Assembly (NCBI GenBank): GCA_038258215.1
Contig: JBBSQC010000017.1
Coordinates: forward strand, 1-64,000
Source: Fodinibacter sp038258215
GTDB lineage: Bacteria; Actinomycetota; Actinomycetes; Actinomycetales; Dermatophilaceae
Length of the DNA stretch: 64,000 bases
Direction: 5' to 3'
Positions 7,853-14,997 of the stretch are shown one piece after another (position 1 is the stretch's first letter; each line of letters opens with the position of its first letter). The notes beneath the pieces were generated by a model. The model worked only from the letters and a program-made list of their open reading frames with translations. It was not told the origin of the DNA and did not search any database. A program made the translations under genes and the position numbers.

Positions 7853-9483
7853 AGCACCCCGTCGCGCACGGCGTGGGCCACTGCGGCTGCGCGGGTGGGC
7901 TGGTCGAGCCGGGTGAGGATGTTGGCGACGTGCCGGTGCACGGTGTGCTCGCTGACGCCCAGCGTCGCGGCGATCCCTAGGGTGTCCTGGCCCTCGGCGA
8001 CCAGGCCGAGCACCTCCACCTCACGAGGGGTCAGCGCGTGGGCACCGGTCGTGGCGGTGGTCCGCGACGGGTCGAGGCTCGCGAGCAGCTCGGCGGCCTG
8101 CTTGAGCCGCTCGGGGGCCTCGAGCGCCGACAGGGCGTGCACCGCGGCGCGGGCCTCCTCGGCGGCGACACGTGGCTCGGAGTCGGCGAGGGTGTGCGCC
8201 AGGGCGAGGTGGGCGTCCGCCTCGTCGACCGGGAGCCCCGCCCGGTGGAAGCACCGGATGGCGGTGCGCCACGCCGCCCCGGCGTCCGAGGGTTCCGCGA
8301 CCAGCGCCAGTGCGACCGCCGCAGCCCCGCAGACCGCCTCCGTCCCCAGCACCTGGGCGATGACCCCGAGCTCGGCCGCGGCCCCGCGGGCCGCCGGCTC
8401 CTCCCCGGCGGCGACCGCGCACCGCACGACGGGGAGCAGGATGGCGGCCCGTCCCATGAGGTCCCGGGCCGGGACGTCGTCGAGCAGTCCCGCGGCCAGT
8501 GCCCAGGCGGCCTCGGTCCGGCCACGGGCCAGGTGCACGAGCGCCCGTCCCGCGACGGCGGGCACGTCGAACCCGGCTTGGGCGTAGAGCTCGTCCGCCT
8601 CGTCGAGGCGTCCCTGCCTGCGGCGCAGGTGGCCTAGCTGCACGACGGCGTCGAGGCGGGTCGAGCGTCGCGAACCCCGCATCCGGTCGAGGGCGGTGAC
8701 CAGCTCCTGCTCGGCCTCCAGCCAGTGCCCGCTCTCCAGGCGAACCGAGGCGTACTGGATCCGGCACGCGGTGAACAGGGGAGCGAGGTCCCGGTGTCGG
8801 CACAGCTCGTCGACCCGCTCGCACCACTCCAGCGCTCGGGGGAGGTCCTGGGCGCTCCGGCAGGCCACCACCAGCCAGCAACAGGTCTTCCCGAGCCACA
8901 TCAGGTCGGTGACCTCGCCCGCAAGGGCGCCGGCGACCGCCGTGTCAAGGCGATCCATGCCCCGGTCGAGCCGGCCGAGCCGCACGTCCACCAGACCCGA
9001 CAGGGCCAGAGCGACCAGCTCGAGCTGGGTGTCGCCCAGGCTCCGTCCGACGGCGTGTGCCCGCTCCGCCGCCCGCTCGGCGATGTCCAGCCGGTGGGTG
9101 ACCTGGAGCGCGAGCTCGGCCTCGCGCACCGCCAGCCACCCGTGCGCCGGCGTCGGCCCCTCCACACTCTGGAGCAGGTCGCGGGCCCTCCCGAGCCACC
9201 CTTGCGCGATCGACGCCCCCTGCCCGAAGAGCGCGGCGTCGTAGCCGAGCGCCGTGGCCGCCCTGGCCGCACCCTGTTGGTCGCCGGCCCGCCGGTGCAG
9301 TCCATGGGCCCGTTCCCACGCGGCACAGCAGGCGGCTCCGTCATCGAGCCACCAGGCTGCTTGTGCCGCGCCCTCGGCCGCTCCGGCCCCGACGGTGCTC
9401 TCGATGGCGAGGAAGGCCTCGAGCGCGGGTGCCCACACCCCGGCCGAGAGCAGGGCGTGGGCGTGCTGGAGGGAAGGGGTCAC
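7849..9483 (-). CDS. LuxR-family transcriptional regulator without the ATPase domain
   Basis: The 544-residue protein ends in a clear LuxR/GerE helix-turn-helix, about residues 480-540, with LTPREVEVLGLVAEGQDT and LGVSEHTVHRHVANILTRL. The rest is alpha-helical with alternating Ala/Leu/Arg-rich segments resembling tetratricopeptide-like repeats. No Walker A motif is visible, so it lacks the N-terminal AAA domain of large MalT/LAL-type regulators and looks like their C-terminal half alone. The ligand and targets are unknown. GTG 9483 is chosen because it follows a TAGAGG element by a few bases on the minus strand; the frame extends upstream without support. It is convergent with miaA and lies in the same direction as the tautomerase gene. 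Confidence 0.85.
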   Translation of the reverse strand: MTPSLQHAHALLSAGVWAPALEAFLAIESTVGAGAAEGAAQAAWWLDDGAACCAAWERAHGLHRRAGDQQGAARAATALGYDAALFGQGASIAQGWLGRARDLLQSVEGPTPAHGWLAVREAELALQVTHRLDIAERAAERAHAVGRSLGDTQLELVALALSGLVDVRLGRLDRGMDRLDTAVAGALAGEVTDLMWLGKTCCWLVVACRSAQDLPRALEWCERVDELCRHRDLAPLFTACRIQYASVRLESGHWLEAEQELVTALDRMRGSRRSTRLDAVVQLGHLRRRQGRLDEADELYAQAGFDVPAVAGRALVHLARGRTEAAWALAAGLLDDVPARDLMGRAAILLPVVRCAVAAGEEPAARGAAAELGVIAQVLGTEAVCGAAAVALALVAEPSDAGAAWRTAIRCFHRAGLPVDEADAHLALAHTLADSEPRVAAEEARAAVHALSALEAPERLKQAAELLASLDPSRTTATTGAHALTPREVEVLGLVAEGQDTLGIAATLGVSEHTVHRHVANILTRLDQPTRAAAVAHAVRDGVL

Positions 9484-9515
9484 CCCTCTAGGGTGGCCCC
9501 TCCCCGGGCCCGGCA

Positions 9516-9740
9516 CTAGACCGTGACCCCAGCGGCCAGCGCGCGGACGTCGGCCGTCGTCAGGACGTTCCCGGCGATACCCCAGTCCCCGGACCGGACC
9601 TCGTCGATGACGCACCAGGTGACCGGGCGCATCGCCTCGCCCTCGATCCGCACGAGGGCGTCGGTGAGCTCTCGCACGATCTGGTGCTTCTGCTCCGGGG
9701 TGAAGACGTCCTCGATGACCTTGACCTGAATGAGTGGCAT
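9516..9740 (-). CDS. 4-oxalocrotonate tautomerase family protein
   Basis: A 74-residue protein starting MPLIQVKVIEDVFTPEQK. Members of this family use the N-terminal proline, exposed after the methionine is removed, as the catalytic base for keto-enol isomerisation; Pro2 is present here. The length is slightly above the 62 residues of classical 4-OT and matches the actinobacterial subgroup. The physiological substrate cannot be told; there are no aromatic-degradation genes nearby. ATG 9740 is supported by AGGAGAG about 5 nt upstream. It ends 32 bp before the LuxR gene in the same direction, so they may be co-transcribed. It is divergent from dapF across a 167-bp gap with a perfect palindrome. 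Confidence 0.9.
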   Translation of the reverse strand: MPLIQVKVIEDVFTPEQKHQIVRELTDALVRIEGEAMRPVTWCVIDEVRSGDWGIAGNVLTTADVRALAAGVTV

Positions 9741-9842
9741 GGTGCTCTCCTGTTCGTTCCGGCCCGCCTGGGTGGTGACCGACTGCCACCACGCTCCCGT
9801 GCCGCGCGCCGCGCCGCATCGCCTGCCCGGGCCATCTGGGCG

Positions 9843-9864
9843 CGTCCGGGCCATGGCCCGGACG
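9843..9864. repeat. 22-bp perfect palindrome in the tautomerase/dapF gap
   Basis: Every base of 9843-9864 pairs with its mirror partner around a central CCATGG (half-site CGTCCGGGCCA). It lies between divergent promoters, where a terminator makes no sense, so an operator for a dimeric regulator is the more likely reading. Confidence 0.7.
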
Positions 9865-9907
9865 GGCCAGTGCAGGGTCCGCCTCCCGGGCTGGGATGAT
9901 GTCTCGC

Positions 9908-10786
9908 ATGGCTGACGGTCTCGCATTCACGAAGGGGCACGGCACCGAGAACGACTTCGTGCTCGTGCCCGACCTCGATGGTGCCCTCGGGCTGAGCGCG
10001 CCGCGGGCTCGTGCGCTGGCCGACCGGCGCGCCGGGATCGGCGGCGACGGGGTGATCCGCGTCGTCCCCACGGAGTCCGTCGACGAGCCCGGAGTGCGCG
10101 ACCAGGCGGCCCTCGCCCCGTGGTTCATGGACTACCGCAACGCCGATGGCAGCGTCTCGGAGATGTGCGGCAACGGCACGAGGGTCTTCGCCGCCTATCT
10201 GCGCCGCGAGGGCCTGGAGACGGCAGGGGAGTTCGCGATCGCCACGCGGTCCGGCACCAAGCGGGTCAGGCTCGACGGGGACGGTTTCGCGGTCGATCTC
10301 GGCCCGTGGCGCCTGGGGGACCCCACGACCGCCGAGCGCGACGGCTTCGACGCGCTGGTCCACCTCGACGGTGGCGACCCGTACTCCGCCCTGAGCATCG
10401 ACCTGGGCAACCCGCACACCGTCCTCGCCCTGCCCGAGGACGTCGACCTCGACGCCGTCGACCTCACCCGCGCGCCGATGGTCAACCCGGTGCCGGAGCA
10501 CGGCACCAACATCGAGGTGGTTCGGCCGCTGGGTCCCGGGCACATCAGCATGCGGGTCCACGAGCGCGGCGTCGGGGAGACTCGGTCGTGCGGGTCGGGT
10601 GCGTGCGCAGCGGCGATCGCGACGAGCTTCTGGGCCGGGTCGCACGACACCGGCGCCTCCTGGATCGTCGACGTGCGCGGCGGTCGGCTGCTGGTGCGGC
10701 TGCTCCCCAACCGGGGGGTGGAGCTCGCCGGGCCCGCCGTGCTGGTGGCTGACGGTGTGCTCGACCTCAGGGCGCTGCCGGCCTGA
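9908..10786 (+). CDS. dapF: Diaminopimelate epimerase
   Basis: DapF converts LL- to meso-diaminopimelate, the direct precursor of lysine and of the peptidoglycan cross-link residue. The 292-residue protein has both catalytic cysteines: Cys87 in SEMCGNGTR and Cys228 in TRSCGSGACAAA. ATGs at 9896, 9899 and 9908 are in frame; 9908 gives the usual N-terminus (ADGLAFTKGHGTENDF) and I prefer it. Aspartate-semialdehyde dehydrogenase of the same pathway lies at 45.8 kb. The 3' end overlaps that of the convergent methyltransferase by 20 bp. Confidence 0.96.
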   Translation: MADGLAFTKGHGTENDFVLVPDLDGALGLSAPRARALADRRAGIGGDGVIRVVPTESVDEPGVRDQAALAPWFMDYRNADGSVSEMCGNGTRVFAAYLRREGLETAGEFAIATRSGTKRVRLDGDGFAVDLGPWRLGDPTTAERDGFDALVHLDGGDPYSALSIDLGNPHTVLALPEDVDLDAVDLTRAPMVNPVPEHGTNIEVVRPLGPGHISMRVHERGVGETRSCGSGACAAAIATSFWAGSHDTGASWIVDVRGGRLLVRLLPNRGVELAGPAVLVADGVLDLRALPA

Positions 10787-11378
10787 CCTCGAGCACCCGG
10801 AACCCCTTGCTCGACGCGAGCCGGTCACACGGCATCCCCAGCTCGGCGCCGATCCAGCGCTGCAGGCTGTCCGACCCGAGGTTCTTCTGGACGACGAGGT
10901 GCGCGACGCCCCCCGGTGCCAGGCGAGGCAGCCAGGCGCGAAGGAGGCCGTGCAGCGCAGACTTCCCGACCCGGATCGGTGGGTTGGACCAGATGACGTC
11001 GAACCACACGTCGTCCGGTATGCCGTCGGCCGTGGTCGCGCGCACCCCCTTCAGGCCCAGCGCCGCGGCGTTGCGGGTCGTCAGGTCGAGCGCGCGCTCG
11101 TTGACGTCCACGGCATACACCGTCGCATCGGGCGAGCGCAGCGCCAGGGTGAGAGTGATCGGGCCCCAGCCGCAGCCGAGGTCCAGGAACGTGCCGGTGG
11201 CCGGTGGCCGGGGTGCCTGGTCGAGGAGCACGGCCGTGCCCGAGTCGAGCCCGCCGTGGGAGAACACCCCACCCGCGACCTCCACCTCCACGTCGCGGTC
11301 GGCGAGCCGGACCTCCACCCGACGACGCTCGGGTGCGCTCGCCGGGGCGGCCGTGAAGTAGTGGTCGGGCTCGTCCAT
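10767..11378 (-). CDS. RsmC-like class I SAM methyltransferase
   Basis: A 203-residue methyltransferase with the SAM motif FLDLGCGWGP (about residue 64), the acidic second strand AVDVNERAL and the catalytic SNPPIR motif (about residue 131), which marks N-methyltransferases of nucleic-acid bases. The block VFSHGGLDSGTAVLL just before motif I is typical of the RsmC/RlmG group that makes m2G in ribosomal RNA. The protein is about half the length of E. coli RsmC because it has only the catalytic domain, which is usual in actinobacteria. The exact target is not certain. It starts 9 nt after a minus-strand TAGCGT and is divergent from hflX. Confidence 0.87.
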   Translation of the reverse strand: MDEPDHYFTAAPASAPERRRVEVRLADRDVEVEVAGGVFSHGGLDSGTAVLLDQAPRPPATGTFLDLGCGWGPITLTLALRSPDATVYAVDVNERALDLTTRNAAALGLKGVRATTADGIPDDVWFDVIWSNPPIRVGKSALHGLLRAWLPRLAPGGVAHLVVQKNLGSDSLQRWIGAELGMPCDRLASSKGFRVLEVRPAAP

Positions 11379-11387
11379 CGCAGGGCC

Positions 11388-11393
11388 ACGCTA
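11388..11393 (-). promoter_or_regulatory. -10 element of the RsmC-like gene
   Basis: The minus strand reads TAGCGT, 9 nt ahead of the ATG at 11378. A divergent start (hflX) lies 62 bp away. Confidence 0.5.
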
Positions 11394-11454
11394 GCGGCCG
11401 TCCGGAAGAAAGCGGTCGCCCGGGCGCGTTGTTCGATGAGACCCTAGGGAGAAC

Positions 11455-12912
11455 ATGACTGCACGACGAGACATCCTGTCCGGGCGGGCTGACGCGCTCG
11501 CCGACGGCCCCACTGACGACTCCGGCATCGCGACCGACGACAGCGCGTTCGACGGCGACCAGCTCGAGCGCGAGGAACGCGCGGCGCTCCGGCGGGTCTC
11601 CGGCCTGTCCACCGAGCTCGAGGACGTCACCGAGGTCGAGTACCGCCAGCTCCGCCTGGAGCGTGTGGTCCTGGCGTCCGTGTGGTGCGAGGGCACGGCC
11701 CAGGACGCCGAGAACTCGATGAAGGAGCTCGCCGCCCTCGCCGAGACGGCCGGGTCCGAGGTGCTGGCCGGAGTGGTCCAGCGGCGGGCCAACCCCGACC
11801 CGGCCACCTACCTCGGCAAGGGCAAGGCCGTGGAGCTGCGCGACATCGTCATCGAGGAGGGTGCGGACACCGTCATCTGCGACACCGAGCTGGCGCCCAG
11901 CCAACGGCGCGCCCTGGAGGACGTCGTGAAGGTCAAGGTCGTCGACCGCACCGCGCTGATCCTCGACATCTTCGCCCAGCACGCCAAGAGCCGTGAGGGC
12001 AAGGCCCAGGTCGAGCTGGCCCAGCTCCAGTACCTCCTGCCCCGCCTGAGAGGTTGGGGCGAGTCGATGTCACGGCAGGCGGGTGGGCAGGCTGCCGGTG
12101 GCCAGGGCATGGGCTCGCGTGGCCCGGGTGAGACCAAGATCGAGCTCGACCGGCGGCGGATCAACACGCGGATGGCCAAGCTCCGGCACCAGATCAAGGA
12201 GATGAAGACGGTCCGCGACACCAAGCGCGGGAGCCGACGCGCCCACGCCGTTCCGAGCGTGGCCATCGCCGGCTACACCAATGCCGGCAAGTCCTCGATC
12301 CTCAACCGGCTCACCGGCGCCGGTGTGCTCGTCGAGAACCAGCTGTTCGCCACCCTCGACCCCACGGTGCGCCGGGCCGAGACACCCGACGGCCGCCTCT
12401 ACACCCTCACCGACACCGTCGGGTTCGTGCGCCAGCTGCCCCACCAGCTCGTGGAGGCGTTCCGGTCCACCCTGGAGGAGGTGGCGGGCGCCGACCTGCT
12501 CCTCCACGTCGTCGACGGGTCGCACCCCGACCCCGAGGGCCAGATCTCCGCGGTGCGCGCGGTCCTCGCTGACGTCGAGGCCACCAACGTGCGGGAGGTC
12601 ATCCTCGTCAACAAGGCCGACCTCGCCGACCCCGAGGTCCTGGACCGGATCCGCAGGCACGAGAAGTACTCCCTCGTGGTCTCGGCACGCACCGGGGAGG
12701 GACTGGACGAGCTGCGCGACCTCATCGCCGCCGAGCTGCCCCAGCCCGACGTCGAGGTCGAGGTGCTCGTGCCCTATGACCGTGGCGACCTGGTGAGCCG
12801 GATCCACGAGACCGGTGAGGTGCTGGAGAGCGAGCACCTCGGCGAGGGCACCCGCATCAGCGCGAAGGTGGCGCCCGCGCTGGCGGGGGACCTGCGGGCG
12901 TTCAGCGCCTGA
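11455..12912 (+). CDS. hflX: GTPase HflX
   Basis: HflX is a ribosome-binding GTPase that splits stalled 70S ribosomes under stress. The 485-residue protein has the N-terminal HflX domain (ANPDPATYLGKGKAVEL), the linker GSRGPGETKIELDRRRI, a helical arm, and the G domain: G1 GYTNAGKSS (about residue 275), G3 DTVGFVR and G4 NKAD. The N-terminal 45 residues are an acidic, poorly conserved extension seen in actinobacteria. GGGAG ahead of the ATG is a plausible ribosome-binding site. A 60-bp imperfect palindrome lies 31 bp past the stop. Confidence 0.97.
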   Translation: MTARRDILSGRADALADGPTDDSGIATDDSAFDGDQLEREERAALRRVSGLSTELEDVTEVEYRQLRLERVVLASVWCEGTAQDAENSMKELAALAETAGSEVLAGVVQRRANPDPATYLGKGKAVELRDIVIEEGADTVICDTELAPSQRRALEDVVKVKVVDRTALILDIFAQHAKSREGKAQVELAQLQYLLPRLRGWGESMSRQAGGQAAGGQGMGSRGPGETKIELDRRRINTRMAKLRHQIKEMKTVRDTKRGSRRAHAVPSVAIAGYTNAGKSSILNRLTGAGVLVENQLFATLDPTVRRAETPDGRLYTLTDTVGFVRQLPHQLVEAFRSTLEEVAGADLLLHVVDGSHPDPEGQISAVRAVLADVEATNVREVILVNKADLADPEVLDRIRRHEKYSLVVSARTGEGLDELRDLIAAELPQPDVEVEVLVPYDRGDLVSRIHETGEVLESEHLGEGTRISAKVAPALAGDLRAFSA

Positions 12913-12942
12913 CGGCGCCCGCACTCCGCGTCGGGGCCGCCC

Positions 12943-13002
12943 TCACGCAGAACACCGGAGCGCACGCACCAACAGCTGCGTGGCCGCCGATCTTCTGCGT
13001 GA
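12943..13002. repeat. 60-bp imperfect palindrome behind hflX
   Basis: The outer arms TCACGCAGAA (12943) and TTCTGCGTGA (12993) are perfect 10-bp complements. The inner arms CACGCA (12963) and TGCGTG (12977) are perfect 6-bp complements. The two unpaired stretches between them are both exactly 10 nt, so outer and inner arms share one centre. It may be an hflX terminator, but the symmetry is greater than a terminator needs. It resembles the elements at 19091 and 49146 in layout, not in sequence. Confidence 0.75.
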
Positions 13003-13064
13003 CGAACCCTCCGGCCGATCGGCGCTGTGAGGAGCGCGAGCATGACAGCGGCGCACCTCGCGGC

Positions 13065-13070
13065 TACTGT
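13065..13070 (+). promoter_or_regulatory. -10 element of the flavodoxin-like gene
   Basis: TACTGT lies 6 nt before the ATG at 13077, the leaderless layout. This decides the start against an upstream in-frame ATG at 12999. Confidence 0.55.
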
Positions 13071-13076
13071 CAAGCG

Positions 13077-13829
13077 ATGCTCCCCGACCACGTGCAGCGG
13101 TTCATCGAGGCGGAGATCGCGGCCAACGACGTCGACTTCTCCGATCTCCGGGCCGTCTACCTCAACGGCACCCTCAAGCGCGGTCCCGAGTTGAGCCACA
13201 CCGATGGCCTGATGTCCGTCAGCCGCGTGGTGCTCGAAGGCGTCGGCGCCGGTGTGGAGGTGGTGCGCACCGTTGACCACGTCATCCCTCCCGGGGTCCA
13301 GCCCGACATGCGCGAGCACGGCTGGGACCGGGACGACTTCCCCGACCTGTACCGCCGGCTCGTCGAGCCGGCGGACATCGTGGTGCTCGCCTCGCCGATC
13401 TGGTTGGGCGACCAGTCGTCCCAGACCAGGCTCACCATCGAACGGCTCTACGGCTACTCCGGCGAGCTGAACGAGAAGGGTCAGTGGGCCTACTACGGCA
13501 AGGTCGGCGGGGTCGTCATCACCGGGAACGAGGACGGTGGCAAGCACTGCGCCGCCCAGATGCTCTACGCCCTCTCACACATCGGGTTCACCATCCCGCC
13601 CCAGGCCGACACCTACTGGAACGGCGAGGCCGGGCCCGGACCGTCCTACCTCGACGACGGTCAGGGTGCGCGGAACCACTGGACCACCCGGAACACGGTG
13701 TTCGCGGCATGGAACATGCTGCACACCGCTCGCCGCCTCAAGGATGCGGGCGGGCTCCCCGCCCACGGCAACGTCACGACGAACTGGGACCTGGGCCGGC
13801 CCGACCAGCCCAACCCCGAGTACCGCTGA
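13077..13829 (+). CDS. Flavodoxin-like NAD(P)H-dependent oxidoreductase
   Basis: The 250-residue protein has a flavodoxin-like fold. An N-terminal strand (DLRAVYLNGTLKRGPE) matches the FMN-phosphate binding position of NADPH-dependent FMN reductases. ADIVVLASPIWLGDQSSQTR is the typical second FMN loop, and YYGKVGGVVITGNEDGG the third. Such enzymes reduce quinones, azo or nitro compounds, or FMN; which one cannot be told. The C-terminal 60 residues (TYWNGEAGPGPSYLDDG, then NHWTTRNTVFAAWNMLH) belong to a subgroup of the family. It is a single gene between hflX and a GNAT gene with its own promoter. Confidence 0.85.
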   Translation: MLPDHVQRFIEAEIAANDVDFSDLRAVYLNGTLKRGPELSHTDGLMSVSRVVLEGVGAGVEVVRTVDHVIPPGVQPDMREHGWDRDDFPDLYRRLVEPADIVVLASPIWLGDQSSQTRLTIERLYGYSGELNEKGQWAYYGKVGGVVITGNEDGGKHCAAQMLYALSHIGFTIPPQADTYWNGEAGPGPSYLDDGQGARNHWTTRNTVFAAWNMLHTARRLKDAGGLPAHGNVTTNWDLGRPDQPNPEYR

Positions 13830-13901
13830 GGCCGCACACCGGATCACCAAAGCCCCAGCGATCGGGTTGCACCGAAGGCCCCCGTCGAGTCCGCGCGCAG
13901 G

Positions 13902-13907
13902 TAGCGT
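13902..13907 (+). promoter_or_regulatory. -10 element of the tandem GNAT gene
   Basis: TAGCGT ends 7 nt before GTG 13915 and fixes the start of this gene, whose frame stays open for 378 bp further upstream over the previous gene. Confidence 0.55.
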
Positions 13908-13914
13908 CGCGCGG

Positions 13915-14946
13915 GTGCAGAGAGTGCCTCGGGAGATCGCGACGAACCGGCTGACACTGCGGCCACCGGTCCGGACCGACCTCCGTCTCTGGCGCTCTCT
14001 CAGCGAGGCACCGGGCATGATCCCCATCGCCTGGGGACCCCTGGACACCTGCCTGGTCCGCTGGGACAGCGTGGGTTTCGACTTCGGGGTCATCGAGGAG
14101 GCCAGCACCCGCGCCGGCGTCGGCATCGGGGGGATGCGGCACGACGACGACGCCCAGGCACTCATCCTCGCCTACCGGCTCCACGAGCAGGTCCGGGGTC
14201 GGGGGCTCGGGACCGAGGCCGCCCGCGCCTGGACGGCGCACGCCCTGGAGTGGCTACCCTCCCTGCCGCTGCTGGCACCACTGCGGCGCGAGGATGCGCC
14301 GTCGGTACGGATCGCGGTGGCCTCCGGCCTCGAACCAGTCAGCGACGGGTCCTGGCCCGAGAAGCGACCCGAGGTGGCGAGGGCGAGCACCTACGCCGCT
14401 CCGCGGGTCGAGACCCCGGTCTGGCTGGACGACACGACCCGAACGTCGGTGCTCGACCTGTGGTGTGCGGTGAACGACGACGGCGGAGCCGTGGGGTTCC
14501 TTCCCGGTGCTCCCCGCTACGAGGTCGCGGCGACGCTGGCCCGGCACGAGGAGTCCATGGAGCATGGCAGCACCACCGCCGTCCTGCTGCGGGCGCCCGA
14601 CGATACGGTGATCGCGATGGGTTTCTGGGTCGAGGCCGCCAACCCCCTGCACGCTCACACGCGCACGGCATACCGGGTGATGACCGATCCCTCGCGCAGG
14701 GGGCGCAACCTCGGCCGTCTGCTCATGGCCGCGATGCACCGGGTGGCGCGCCAGCAGGAGGTGGAGGTCGCGGTGCTGGACGTGCGGAGCGGTCTGGGCA
14801 CCACCCTGTTCTACGAAGGGTGCGGCTATGTCGAGGTCGGCCGGGTGCCCGGGATCATCCGGGTCGCACCGGGCGACGACCGCGACAGCGTCATCATGGC
14901 CCGCCGCCTCGACGGGCGGCCGATCGTGGCCGACGGCCGGGCCTGA
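13915..14946 (+). CDS. Protein with two GNAT acetyltransferase domains
   Basis: The 343-residue protein carries two GNAT folds. The first (residues 1 to about 150) reads like a RimJ/RimL-type N-acetyltransferase, with LTLRPPVRTDLRLWRSL and the acetyl-CoA loop RLHEQVRGRGLGTEAA. The second (about 165-343) has the loop DPSRRGRNLGRLLMAAM followed by LFYEGCGYVEVGRVPG. Tandem GNATs often have one active and one structural half; the second has the fuller acetyl-CoA motif. The acceptor is unknown. The stop lies 41 bp from that of the convergent fhs gene, with a tandem repeat between. Confidence 0.82.
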   Translation: MQRVPREIATNRLTLRPPVRTDLRLWRSLSEAPGMIPIAWGPLDTCLVRWDSVGFDFGVIEEASTRAGVGIGGMRHDDDAQALILAYRLHEQVRGRGLGTEAARAWTAHALEWLPSLPLLAPLRREDAPSVRIAVASGLEPVSDGSWPEKRPEVARASTYAAPRVETPVWLDDTTRTSVLDLWCAVNDDGGAVGFLPGAPRYEVAATLARHEESMEHGSTTAVLLRAPDDTVIAMGFWVEAANPLHAHTRTAYRVMTDPSRRGRNLGRLLMAAMHRVARQQEVEVAVLDVRSGLGTTLFYEGCGYVEVGRVPGIIRVAPGDDRDSVIMARRLDGRPIVADGRA

Positions 14947-14953
14947 CGCGCCC

Positions 14954-14997
14954 GCTCAGCCGAGGTGCCGCTCAGCCGAGGTGCCGCTCAGCTGAGG
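14954..14997. repeat. Tandem repeat of the fhs stop-codon region
   Basis: Two exact copies of the 16-bp unit GCTCAGCCGAGGTGCC (14954-14969, 14970-14985) are followed by a third partial copy, GCTCAGCTGAGG (14986-14997), that contains the fhs stop codon (minus strand TGA at 14988-14990). Each unit holds a near-palindromic CTCAGCYGAG core. Confidence 0.9.

Noticed and set aside
7849..10128. Long open frame joining the LuxR and tautomerase regions
   Set aside because: The part upstream of GTG 9483 has no homology-like motif and overlaps the tautomerase gene and the dapF promoter; the shorter start has a -10 element.
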